This document shows positions 39,609 to 47,441 of a stretch of 64,000 bases of DNA, piece after piece. The stretch is from positions 31,437 to 95,436 of the forward strand of contig NZ_FMYP01000006.1 in the NCBI RefSeq assembly GCF_900096565.1, read 5' to 3'. Position numbers and translations under genes: made by a program. The notes beneath the pieces are model-generated. The model had not been told where the DNA came from. It searched no databases and saw nothing but the letters and a program-made list of their open reading frames with translations. Origin of the DNA: Williamwhitmania taraxaci (GTDB lineage: Bacteria > Bacteroidota > Bacteroidia > Bacteroidales > Williamwhitmaniaceae). Within the stretch, counting starts at the first letter, position 1. Every line of letters begins with the position of its first letter.

Positions 39609-40244
39609 ATGGAATCAGCAGAGAACAGCATATTCAAAAAGAAGCTCAGCAGCGAACTTTCAACCGCACTTGAGGCAGCAGGAATAATTGAACCCACACA
39701 ACTACAGCAGAACACGATTTCGAGGGTAAAGTCGGGAGCGAACTGCATCTGTATAGGCCCTGCCGGGTGTGGCAAATCCACAAGCATTCTGATAGGTGTT
39801 ATTCAAAGCCTTAAATCGGCGCTAAACGATGTGCCACGAGCGATCATCGTGGTGTCGGATAGGGAAAAAGCGATTGAGCTAAAAGAGCGATTCAACGCCC
39901 TCGTTCGGCAATCGGAGCTGCGCGTATTTTGCGCGATTGATGGGGAGAAGCATGAACAACAAAAGGATAAAATATATGCCGGCTCTGATGTGGTAATTGG
40001 TACTGCTCGCCGGTTTAACGAGCTATACTCGAACAACGGTCTGAATCTTGCTGCGCTAAAAATGTTTGTAGTAGACGATGGCGAACTCGTTATAAAGAAT
40101 GAAGTTCACTCGCAAATAGAGAGACTTGCCGGCGGTGTAGGAAAGGCTCAATGGCTGGTATATGGGCATACGTATACGGAGAAAATGCAACGCTTTGCCG
40201 AGAACCATATGGGCCTATATGAAGTAATTGAGGTAGAAGAATAG
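39609..40244 (+). CDS. Single-domain DEAD-box-like ATPase (first RecA domain only)
   Basis: 211 residues from ATG 39609 (an in-frame TTG start at 39594 is less likely). It is only the N-terminal RecA-like domain of a DEAD-box helicase: Q-motif-like IIEPTQLQQN, Walker A GPAGCGKST (50-58), GTARR for motif Ib (131-135), a Walker B variant VVDDGE (DDGE, 156-159, instead of DEAD) and YGHT (185-188) for motif III SAT. The second RecA domain with motifs IV-VI is absent, and the stop is followed by a terminator, so this looks like the natural protein and not an obvious frameshift. Could be an RNA-binding ATPase or regulator. Function unknown. Confidence 0.7.
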   Translation: MESAENSIFKKKLSSELSTALEAAGIIEPTQLQQNTISRVKSGANCICIGPAGCGKSTSILIGVIQSLKSALNDVPRAIIVVSDREKAIELKERFNALVRQSELRVFCAIDGEKHEQQKDKIYAGSDVVIGTARRFNELYSNNGLNLAALKMFVVDDGELVIKNEVHSQIERLAGGVGKAQWLVYGHTYTEKMQRFAENHMGLYEVIEVEE

Positions 40245-40328
40245 CCCTCAATCGATTTTGTTGGCGCCACGAAATAGGCCGTAACCACCATTGTAAGGAC
40301 TGACAACCCCGGCCTGATTGCATAAAAG

Positions 40329-40356
40329 AACCACTTCAAGAACGGGAGTGGTTTTT
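40329..40356. terminator. Terminator between the convergent DEAD-like and zinc-ribbon genes
   Basis: A nine-base-pair stem, AACCACTTC/GGAGTGGTT (one G-T pair), with a seven-base loop, followed by TTT on the plus strand and preceded by AAAAG. It lies between the two convergent genes. Confidence 0.75.
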
Positions 40357-40390
40357 ATCATTTATCCTACTAATGATACGAGATGGAATA

Positions 40391-41032
40391 CTACCGTAGC
40401 TGCAAACCACAATCGGGGCAAACATCATCGGTTTGGGATAGTGTCATTCCACATGCAGGACATTTATCGGTAACGACAATTGGTGTTCCATCGCCCTCTA
40501 CTTTTGCTATCACCTCAAACTCGTGCTTACGTTCCAGCACTGCTTCCATTTTCTGCATTTCGGCATTGAGCGAGGTGGTGTGCTTTTCTTCGGCTAACGC
40601 GAGTTTTGCTCGATACTCATCGGCAGTAAGCTCATCGCGCTCATAATCCTTCTTGAGTTTTATGGTTTCGAGAAAATAGTCGCTCTTATGCTTGCTGTAA
40701 ACTGCGGCAAACTCAGGTTCCATGAAAACATCCTTTGATCCTAGAACAACCAAGGCTATTGGTGTAAAGATAAAGGTAATAATACCCCAAAATGCTTGTG
40801 ACCGGTTAAGTTGCCCTGCAACCTTAACACTCCACACGGTGCATACAACTTGTATGACTAAGTAGAACAAACCAACAAAAAATTCAGAGACACTAGCCTC
40901 GCTATCGGCAACGTCGAACATTGAGGCTCTATGGCCTACTAGGTAGGTTATTAAATTAAAAAAGATTAGTGCAACCCCAACATTAATCATACTAGGGTTT
41001 GTTTTGCCTTCGACGGAGTATCGTTGATCCAT
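40391..41032 (-). CDS. Membrane protein with C-terminal zinc-ribbon
   Basis: 213 residues from ATG 41032 (the open frame extends 15 codons upstream, to 41077). Three to four membrane segments occupy about residues 20-105 (GVALIFFNLITYL, FFVGLFYLVIQVVCTVWSV, WGIITFIFTPIALVVLG). After a charged helical section (about 115-180) come the zinc-binding knuckles CPACG and CPDCG at the C-terminus (TDKCPACGMTLSQTDDVCPDCG). The cytoplasmic ribbon could bind nucleic acid or protein. It is the last gene of a run in the same direction that includes rubrerythrin, but is separated from it by a terminator, so it may be its own unit. Function unknown. Confidence 0.7.
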   Translation of the reverse strand: MDQRYSVEGKTNPSMINVGVALIFFNLITYLVGHRASMFDVADSEASVSEFFVGLFYLVIQVVCTVWSVKVAGQLNRSQAFWGIITFIFTPIALVVLGSKDVFMEPEFAAVYSKHKSDYFLETIKLKKDYERDELTADEYRAKLALAEEKHTTSLNAEMQKMEAVLERKHEFEVIAKVEGDGTPIVVTDKCPACGMTLSQTDDVCPDCGLQLR

Positions 41033-41144
41033 ATCCACTATATGTGCAAGAATGAGTATTAAACAGAGATGCAACAAACGGTAAACACATTACCTCAATG
41101 CTGAAGCGAAGATAATAAATTATTCATGTGGGACATGGTATGTG

Positions 41145-41189
41145 AAAAAAATTGCGCGTAAGAATGCAAAATGCAATCAGTACGCGCAA
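41145..41189 (-). terminator. Terminator of the rubrerythrin gene
   Basis: Read on the minus strand, TTGCGCGTA and TACGCGCAA form a 9-bp perfect stem (41152-41160 with 41181-41189) around a 20-base loop that contains its own TGCAAAATGCA palindrome, followed by seven T (41145-41151). It lies 21 bases past the stop at 41210. Confidence 0.9.
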
Positions 41190-41209
41190 CATTAATGTGT
41201 AACTAAAAT

Positions 41210-41821
41210 TTATATTGCAATAAACTTTTCTTGGTCTGTTTGGCAGAAACCACATTTAGGTTCTAACGTGGCCTTATCGTAGGTGTTGCCACATACAGGA
41301 CAAACAAAATACTCGAAAGGAAGCGTTTTTTCGCCTGCACCATTTAATGCCTCAAGCGAAGCGGCGTAGAATGACTGATGTTTTTTCTCAGTATCCATAG
41401 CCCAAGTAAACGATTTGGTGGCTTTTTCTACCTTTTCGGCCTTAGCATCGTCGAGGAATCGGGGATACATGGAGTCAATCTCGTAAGTTTCACCTGTTAT
41501 TGCAGCCTGAAGGTTTTCGGCAGTGGTTTTCACCTCAAACTCTGGATTAAACGCCTCCATAGCAACGCCAAGATCGGTAAGCACCTTAGTGTGGTTAGTC
41601 GCGTGAATCATTTCGGCCTTGGAAGCGGCATCAAAAAGTTTGGCGATGGTATCGTAGCCCTCTTCCCTAGCCTTTTGGGCAAATGCTGAATACTTGGCGC
41701 TAGCGGTTGTTTCGCCTTTAATGCCATCCTTTAAATTGGCAATTGTTTTTTCAGGTGCTGATTGATTACAGCTAGCTAAGGCAACTAAGCCTACGAAAGC
41801 AAACAAAAAAATTCGTTTCAT
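41210..41821 (-). CDS. Lipoprotein rubrerythrin (non-cytoplasmic)
   Basis: 203 residues: a lipoprotein signal with Cys18 (ALASC), then a ferritin-like four-helix domain and a C-terminal rubredoxin-like iron domain. Di-iron ligands appear as Glu37 (GETTASAKY), Glu70 and His73 (AEMIHATNH), Glu111/Glu114 (GETYE) and Glu145 with His148 (EKKHQ). The rubredoxin Cys are C174-x2-C177 and C190-x2-C193. Rubrerythrins reduce hydrogen peroxide and are normally cytoplasmic; export with a lipid anchor is the odd feature and would put this one in the periplasm or on the surface. Next to it on the same strand is the DUF2231 membrane protein, 29 bases upstream. Confidence 0.88.
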   Translation of the reverse strand: MKRIFLFAFVGLVALASCNQSAPEKTIANLKDGIKGETTASAKYSAFAQKAREEGYDTIAKLFDAASKAEMIHATNHTKVLTDLGVAMEAFNPEFEVKTTAENLQAAITGETYEIDSMYPRFLDDAKAEKVEKATKSFTWAMDTEKKHQSFYAASLEALNGAGEKTLPFEYFVCPVCGNTYDKATLEPKCGFCQTDQEKFIAI

Positions 41822-41850
41822 AATTTTAAGTAATTTAAGTTAACAAACTA

Positions 41851-42279
41851 TTAAAGGGGCATCATGTAGTTATAGACAAGCGTCCCCCCAAAAAAACCGG
41901 TAATACTAACTAAGATTGCTGCAGCCGCATAAAAACCGAAAGCCAACCATTTCAATCGGCTTCCCTCCTGCTTTTCCTTGAGCATATAAATGCGTAAAAG
42001 AGAGGTAATCACTAAGGCCGAAATGGTAAGCCAGGCAAACAACTCGTGCGTTTCCATCACTTCACCCGCAGAACCGGTCATTTCGGAAGTAAAAAACAAT
42101 CCCGAAAGCAAGGCTGTCAGGGCAGTTACCGTTCCTGCCAATAACAGGTAAAAACCCATCTTGGACAAACAAGCCTCTTTCTTAAAGAAGAGCGAGGAGC
42201 AATCGGCTAAGAATCCAAACGCAACCAAGGCGATTGGGAAGTGCACCAACATGGGGTGAATGTGACTGAGTGAGAACAT
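41851..42279 (-). CDS. DUF2231 family four-helix membrane protein
   Basis: 142 residues with four predicted membrane segments: HPMLVHFPIALVAFGFLAD (9-27), GFYLLLAGTVTALTALLSGLFF (42-63), FAWLTISALVITSLLRIYML and a last one near 118-138. The HPMLVHFPIAL start with two His is the DUF2231 signature. Related proteins elsewhere carry haem-like or redox associations but none is proven. It starts 37 bases after the zinc-ribbon gene and is followed by the rubrerythrin gene, so it may form a membrane partner to that exported iron protein, which is inference from position only. Confidence 0.8.
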   Translation of the reverse strand: MFSLSHIHPMLVHFPIALVAFGFLADCSSLFFKKEACLSKMGFYLLLAGTVTALTALLSGLFFTSEMTGSAGEVMETHELFAWLTISALVITSLLRIYMLKEKQEGSRLKWLAFGFYAAAAILVSITGFFGGTLVYNYMMPL

Positions 42280-42316
42280 AGCGGTAAATTTTTATGGGTA
42301 AGTTACGAAAGTGCAG

Positions 42317-42592
42317 CTAGAAATCAAACATTTCGGACAAAAAACTTTTTCGGCGCTTTGTATGATCAGTATTTCCAAAGCCTTCACGATGATGGTTGTT
42401 GCCATGATTGGAACGGTAGCCATGGTCACGATGGTCATCCTCTTCGTTTGGCCAAAAGCCGGTTGAACGGTCGATGATTTTTTCTAACTCACCGCGATCC
42501 AACCAAACACCATGGCAGCTGGGACAATGATCGACTTCTACACCTTGTGTATTCGCAACTATAAGAGAGGTATTACACTTTGGACAATTCAT
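42317..42592 (-). CDS. TFIIB-type zinc-ribbon protein with His-rich tail
   Basis: 91 residues, cytoplasmic. The N-terminal zf-TFIIB ribbon is clear: C3-x2-C6 and C23-x2-C26 with the usual HCPSCHGVWLDRGELEKI. The C-terminal half is unusually His/Asp/Asn rich (EEDDHRDHGYRSNHGNNHHR), a possible extra metal-binding tail, and ends in a basic region (KRRK). Its neighbour at 42613-42921 has a similarly His-rich segment. Part of a co-directional set with CDF, DUF2231 and rubrerythrin genes. No experimental role is known to me. Confidence 0.75.
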   Translation of the reverse strand: MNCPKCNTSLIVANTQGVEVDHCPSCHGVWLDRGELEKIIDRSTGFWPNEEDDHRDHGYRSNHGNNHHREGFGNTDHTKRRKSFLSEMFDF

Positions 42593-42612
42593 AGCAATAC
42601 AATATTTAGAGG

Positions 42613-42921
42613 TTATTTATTTCCCTTCCAAAAGGTTTCGATTACTCCACTTATTCCCTTTTCGGAAACAAAATCGAGTACACGCAAGAGATATGGAAAC
42701 AGCGCAACCACAAGTGCAACTACTATTGCCAGCAGAAGAAGAAGGCCTAGTATCAAAAAAACACGGTACGTTGGATTCCTTAGAATAGCCAAAGCTATAC
42801 GACTAACCCTATTTGTTTGGTATGATGAATGCTCATGGTTAGATTGGAAACTAGAACTGCGATGGTAATGCTCATGCTTATGATGATTACCCTCAACGTC
42901 AAAAAAATCGTCAAAACCCAT
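42613..42921 (-). CDS. Small His-rich single-span membrane protein
   Basis: 102 residues. The N-terminal 40 residues are rich in His, Ser, Asn and Asp (NHHKHEHYHRSSSFQSNHEH), then one long hydrophobic segment (FLILGLLLLLAIVVALVVALFPYL, about 55-78) and a short tail. Histidine clusters plus a membrane anchor suggest metal handling, but there is no known family to name. The next gene starts 20 bases downstream, within the same run. Conserved context (CDF transporter upstream) supports rather than proves a metal role. Confidence 0.62.
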   Translation of the reverse strand: MGFDDFFDVEGNHHKHEHYHRSSSFQSNHEHSSYQTNRVSRIALAILRNPTYRVFLILGLLLLLAIVVALVVALFPYLLRVLDFVSEKGISGVIETFWKGNK

Positions 42922-43074
42922 AAATTACAAATTTCAAGAATACTAAAACTAGAAAAGCGCAGCATTACAGGGTTGTAAACGTATCAAGATACCAAGGTTC
43001 TCACCAGAGCAAACAAGAATAGAATAGCAACCATTTGGACTTAACCGAGGGTGCTGCGAAATAATCAGAAGTAG

Positions 43075-43383
43075 CTATGAAATTTTGGGCGGCTGCCAAA
43101 TGGAGACAACGTAACGGGAGGAAAATTGACAGCAGAAATTGGCAATAACTCTTACAGAAAGGGTAGGCATAAACTGCACACCTACTCCTATAGCAGTAAC
43201 TTCATGATCCTCGAAAGAAGATTCATGGGTATGATGGCCACTACCACCAAGGTCGCAGCAGGTGTTTTCAATCAGATTATGGTTAACCGATTTATCAAAA
43301 GCACTAACGCACCAACACACCAACCCAATAGCGAAGGATACGGTGAACAGAAGTATGGTAATGTGCCTAGAAAACGGTAACAT
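43075..43383 (-). CDS. Small exported or membrane-anchored Cys/His-rich protein
   Basis: 102 residues with an N-terminal hydrophobic segment (ITILLFTVSFAIGLVCWCVSA) and a tail containing NTCCDLGGSGHHTHESSFEDHE (a CC pair and three His close together), FCCQF and a terminal PP. It partly resembles the small Cys-Cys/Pro-Pro proteins (HYC_CC_PP type) that lie near heavy-metal efflux genes in Bacteroidota, but the HYC part is not seen. A competing frame of 84 codons on the plus strand covers the same bases; the minus frame is preferred because it has a sensible signal, starts near the neighbouring CDF gene and fits the strand of its neighbours. Confidence 0.5.
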   Translation of the reverse strand: MLPFSRHITILLFTVSFAIGLVCWCVSAFDKSVNHNLIENTCCDLGGSGHHTHESSFEDHEVTAIGVGVQFMPTLSVRVIANFCCQFSSRYVVSIWQPPKIS

Positions 43384-43438
43384 AAGCGTTTTGACGAGAC
43401 TTATTTAGCATGTAAGAATAAAAAAGTATCAGGTGGCA

Positions 43439-44416
43439 TTACCACTTTTCAGCAATAATATCCTCCTTGCTCCAGCGTATCTCCTTTTCGAAGGGATGCA
43501 CCCGAACGCTGCAGGTATATAAAGTACAACAGTGGCATAGCGTGTCGTTGCAAGCATCGGTGTGGACCGAGACATCAACGTTTGAACTGTAATGCTGTGT
43601 GATAACGTTCATGAGGGCATCACTCTCCTGGTGCGCATCCTTAATATTCAAATACCAAGGAAGAGTAATATCACAATCGACGTGGTGCAAATCGCCGTAT
43701 TTCACAACCTTTAGGTTATGAACTTCTATCCAGCTTTCATTTTTATGCTCCCAAAGAATGGTGGCAAGTTTATCGATCTCTTTAAAATCGGCCTCATCCA
43801 TAAGGTTAGCGACAGTCTCCTTCAGGATTTTCACTCCGGTAAAAATAATTATAAGGCCAAAAATAATAGCGATGGCACTGTCGAGCCAAGCAATCCTTGT
43901 AACGTAAAGAAGAATAAGTCCAATGACCAATCCAATTGAGGAGTATGTATCCGAATGCAGATGTCGCCCCCCGGCAACAAGCGCCATTGAGTTGTGCTTC
44001 TTTCCAATAAATATGCTGTAGTAACCAAGCCCATAATTAATCAATCCGGCAATGGCAACGATAATGATACCAATATCGAGGCGCTCAATTTGGGCAGGCA
44101 CGAAGAGACGCTTTACGGCCTCAAAAATAATCATAACACCAGCCAAGAAAATCAAAATCCCTTCGGTTGATGCAGAAAGTTGCTCGGCCTTTCCATGCCC
44201 ATAAGGATGGCTTTGATCCTTTGGTTTTAGTGCAATGTAAATGCTAAATAAACTAATAAAACCAGCCGTAACATTCACAATACTCTCCAGGGCATCGGTT
44301 AGAACACCAACTGAGTTTGTGAGTTGGTAGGCAATTAATTTGCCTATTAGCAGCAATACAGAAGAAATTGCAATAATGCGCTGTACCTTAAATTTGAGGT
44401 GATTAGGCTCTGCCAT
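43439..44416 (-). CDS. Cation diffusion facilitator (CDF) family metal transporter
   Basis: 325 residues, six membrane helices followed by a cytoplasmic domain. CDF proteins export divalent metals (Zn, Fe, Co, Mn) by antiport with protons. Family features: LTDALESIVN in helix II (Asp41), HPYGHGKAEQLSAS in the loop after helix III, and HSDTYSSIGLVIG in helix V. The cytoplasmic domain contains HHVDCDITLP, and near the end an unusual Cys cluster, ACNDTLCHCCTLYTCSVRVHPF, with five or six Cys in about 15 residues, possibly an extra metal site. It is the most upstream gene of the metal-flavoured run and presumably defines its function. The metal cannot be named from sequence. Confidence 0.85.
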   Translation of the reverse strand: MAEPNHLKFKVQRIIAISSVLLLIGKLIAYQLTNSVGVLTDALESIVNVTAGFISLFSIYIALKPKDQSHPYGHGKAEQLSASTEGILIFLAGVMIIFEAVKRLFVPAQIERLDIGIIIVAIAGLINYGLGYYSIFIGKKHNSMALVAGGRHLHSDTYSSIGLVIGLILLYVTRIAWLDSAIAIIFGLIIIFTGVKILKETVANLMDEADFKEIDKLATILWEHKNESWIEVHNLKVVKYGDLHHVDCDITLPWYLNIKDAHQESDALMNVITQHYSSNVDVSVHTDACNDTLCHCCTLYTCSVRVHPFEKEIRWSKEDIIAEKW

Positions 44417-44633
44417 AGGGAATGAATTGACTCAAGAAGATGAGAGTGTAAAGGTTGTCAATAAATTTGAGAAAAAGGGATAAATGAAACCGATAATGAA
44501 ACCGATATTTTTGGATGGGCGGTAAATGACATTTCAATGGTCATCCAAGCTACTACTGAAAAAAAAACTAAATATAAATTCGATTACTCGTGCTGGAAAC
44601 TTGATCTATCTATCAGAAAAAGAAGAACACCTC

Positions 44634-45548
44634 CTACCCTCTTCTAAACCTGCCCAAAACATCTTTTCGCGAAAGTGAATATATGGCAAGGGCCACCCAA
44701 ATGCAACCAAAGCTGAGCATATCGATATGCGTGAACCGTTCGTGGTAGAGAAAAATACCGAGGATTAGGCTCAGGCTTGGCGATAGGTATTGAATAAACC
44801 CAAGTGTTGAAAGCGGGACTCGCTTGGCGCTCTGCGCAAACAGCAGCAACGGCACTGAGGTAACCACTCCGGTGAGGACAATCAGAATCACCGTTGTCAA
44901 AGTGATAGGACTGTAAACGCTGTCGGCACGACTGAACTGAACTAACAGAAAACCTAAGGCAAGGGGAGCAACCAGCATAGTTTCGGCACCAAGGCCTGTG
45001 AGCGGTGTTAACGTGGAGAGTTTTTTCACCAGTCCATATATTGCAAAGGAGGTAGCTAGGGTTAAGGCAATCCATGGAACCCTTCCATACTGATAGGTTA
45101 GAAAGGCAACGCTAATAAGGGTAAGCCCTATGGCCACATTTTGCCACACATCGGAGCGTTCCCGAAAGACCAATCGCCCCAATAAAATTGTCAAAAGTGG
45201 ATTAATGAAGTAGCCTAGGCTCGCCTCAACGATATGGTTGTTGTTTACCGCCCAAATGTAGAGTAGCCAGTTGGTGCTTATAAGGATTGAGGCCAGCCCT
45301 ACAGCGAGGAAGCTCCGAAGACTTTTAAAAGCGAGTTTGAACTCGCCCCACTTTCGCATGCCACTAATAATGACAGCGAGAAAAAGAAAGGACCAAAAGA
45401 TGCGATGTGCAAGAATATCGGTAGCAGGAATCTGCTTAATAGACTTCCAGTAAATGGGTAATATTCCCCATATACCGTAGGCTGCGATGGCGTAAAACAC
45501 ACCACTATGTTCTTTATTCGATGTTAACGAGGAAATGTGCTTTAGCAT
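44634..45548 (-). CDS. rarD: RarD-type EamA/DMT family transporter
   Basis: 304 residues with about ten hydrophobic segments, a two-repeat EamA transporter. The start GVFYAIAAYGIWGILPIYWKSIKQIPATDILAHRI is the RarD signature. The family was named for chloramphenicol sensitivity in Pseudomonas but its true substrates are uncertain. Inner membrane. It is flanked by about 215 bases without genes before the CDF gene, so it is probably separately transcribed. The C-terminus is short and basic (RKDVLGRFRRG). Confidence 0.85.
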   Translation of the reverse strand: MLKHISSLTSNKEHSGVFYAIAAYGIWGILPIYWKSIKQIPATDILAHRIFWSFLFLAVIISGMRKWGEFKLAFKSLRSFLAVGLASILISTNWLLYIWAVNNNHIVEASLGYFINPLLTILLGRLVFRERSDVWQNVAIGLTLISVAFLTYQYGRVPWIALTLATSFAIYGLVKKLSTLTPLTGLGAETMLVAPLALGFLLVQFSRADSVYSPITLTTVILIVLTGVVTSVPLLLFAQSAKRVPLSTLGFIQYLSPSLSLILGIFLYHERFTHIDMLSFGCIWVALAIYSLSRKDVLGRFRRG

Positions 45549-45657
45549 GGTAGCGAATAGTGCAAGGAGTCAGTAGTTTTGAGTTTGAAACGATGTAAAA
45601 GCACTAATTGCCAAGCATCACCGCAGTAAATTATTAATGCCATCTGCTATTATTCCC

Positions 45658-47124
45658 CTAGAATCGGTAACCAAAGGTTAAATAGGCTGCGGTGTTTCGA
45701 ACATTTCCTGGAGTGTTTGAATTGAGTATGTCCGTCAGACCCCTCTTAACAATGCATCCAAATTGATACCCCATCGCTTCAAGGGAGATGCCATAGCTTA
45801 AACCATAATCGGAGCGGTTTATGTGGTTGTCAAAGTCGATGCTTTTTCCGCCAACATTGCCAGCGAAAGTGTAGCTATGGTACCCACCCAGAACAAGACA
45901 CACTCGACCGTCAACCATATCGTTATTAATCAAAGCGAAGAGAAGATTGCAGGGGGTATTGAGTGCATGGGTACGCATGTTTCCGTTTGCCGTTTTACTG
46001 CCCATGGTCTCGTATTGAACCTCCGGCTGAAGGAATAACCTTTTGCTCAGCATTACTCGAGCATAAACACCTACTTGAGCTGCAAACAGGGCTTGCCCCT
46101 GAAAAAACTCATCGGGATAGTCTTGCTTACTTCTTCCTATTGCCCCTTTAATACCTGCGGTAAATCGTTTGGTCGATCCGTGTTTAGCAACATTAGAAAA
46201 GGCTTTAGATGGAACCAGAGATTCCTGTCCAGAGAATTGAACAACTGCTTCCAAAAGGAAATCGGTAACGGTTGCCATTCCATCGTAGTCGAGAAGATTG
46301 GCATCATCGCCGGGCTGATGGTAAGGCGACAGAGTCCCGGTGGTTGGGGCGATAGCAGGAATTCCTATTTTGCCGAAAGGATAGGTATCGGTTCTGTTTT
46401 CGATAGCAAACCCCATTTCGGTAAGTTCAATCCCATGTTTCCGAGCGAGATCTCCGAAAATAGCATTACCATTCTCAATAGTAGCCGATCCCTTAAGGTT
46501 TAATCTCTTATTTGCCTTTAGCATCCCCACCATATCCACGCCAATCATAAGCTTCACCTTGCCCATGGGAATTATGGAATCATTGACCAATGCGGTGGAG
46601 CCGTTGAGACCGCTCTCCTCCCCGTCGAAACCAATGATGATTACGCTTCGCTTAAGAATCGTTTTTTGCAACACAAGTAGCCTGCCCAATTCAATGATGG
46701 TGGCCACACCAGAGGCGTTATCGTCGGCGCCATTATACACAATATCTTTACCATTTACATGATCGTAGCCTATGTGATCGTAATGCGCACCGATTACGAT
46801 ACATTCGTTTTTTAGATTTGGATCGGAGCCCTCGATAATGCCAATAACATTATTACCAAAGGCACGAACAGGACCTTGCTTAAACGAAAATGGGTGAGAA
46901 AAACGTCCTTGGTATGGTTTTACACCAACGAGTTCGAGCTGCTTAGAGATGTAATTCGCCGCAACAAGGCCCTGTTTTGAACCAATAGCGCGCCCCATCA
47001 TGGAATCGGCGGCTAGCGTATATACATGGTTCGAGAGCAGATCCTTGGAAGCAGCTGTTTGTGCCGAAGAGATGCTTCCCAGAGAGAGAGAAAGCCCGAC
47101 TAGAATTACAAAACATTTTCTCAT
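45658..47124 (-). CDS. Exported M28 zinc aminopeptidase fused to an outer-membrane beta-barrel-like domain
   Basis: 488 residues from ATG 47124 (the open frame runs 30 codons further upstream, without a signal there). Signal peptide about 1-20. The M28 domain (about 25-300) has all zinc ligands: His114 in GAHYDHIGYD, Asp134 in NGADDNASG, the base and ligand Glu169/Glu170 in FDGEESG, Asp197 in VDMVG and His269 in PYHQPGDD. From about 320 to the end the sequence changes to alternating strands (FTAGIKGAIG, FLQPEVQYETMG, YGLSYGISLEAMGYQFGCIVKRG) and ends in LTFGYRF with a terminal aromatic residue, the pattern of a PorT/OmpA-like small outer-membrane barrel. The two would anchor a peptidase at the outer membrane. 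Confidence 0.78.
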   Translation of the reverse strand: MRKCFVILVGLSLSLGSISSAQTAASKDLLSNHVYTLAADSMMGRAIGSKQGLVAANYISKQLELVGVKPYQGRFSHPFSFKQGPVRAFGNNVIGIIEGSDPNLKNECIVIGAHYDHIGYDHVNGKDIVYNGADDNASGVATIIELGRLLVLQKTILKRSVIIIGFDGEESGLNGSTALVNDSIIPMGKVKLMIGVDMVGMLKANKRLNLKGSATIENGNAIFGDLARKHGIELTEMGFAIENRTDTYPFGKIGIPAIAPTTGTLSPYHQPGDDANLLDYDGMATVTDFLLEAVVQFSGQESLVPSKAFSNVAKHGSTKRFTAGIKGAIGRSKQDYPDEFFQGQALFAAQVGVYARVMLSKRLFLQPEVQYETMGSKTANGNMRTHALNTPCNLLFALINNDMVDGRVCLVLGGYHSYTFAGNVGGKSIDFDNHINRSDYGLSYGISLEAMGYQFGCIVKRGLTDILNSNTPGNVRNTAAYLTFGYRF

Positions 47125-47441
47125 AGATGCAAAATTTACAGAGAGTTGGTGTTGGTAAGCGTTTGCTTGGATTAGAATACCTGATAGGACTCCATCTTGG
47201 CTATCGTAAATCAAAGTTAGCTATTTACTTGAATCGATGGACTGTTGGAATGAATTGTTTGGAAATCGTTTAGTCGCCACATAAAATAAAGTGTTGCTGG
47301 GAGAGAAATTCATGCGTTTGACGGATAACGATACATGCAGGACACTGACGCTTTTAGTTGCTCCTTACAATTTGTGCTTATCACTAATCACTTTTTACTA
47401 CATTTACCCCAAGCAATGGGTCCCAAACAATCAACCGGCTT
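47125..47441. other. Intergenic region between M28 gene and DUF2339 gene
   Basis: About 317 bases, AT-rich. An open frame at 47291-47530 runs into the next gene but has no coding features. TACATTTA near 47398 is one base off a -7 box for the DUF2339 gene. Nothing else recognised. Confidence 0.45.

Noticed and set aside
43126..43380. 84-codon plus-strand frame opposite the Cys/His-rich gene
   Set aside because: It is antisense to a better-supported minus-strand frame with a signal-like N-terminus and consistent direction.
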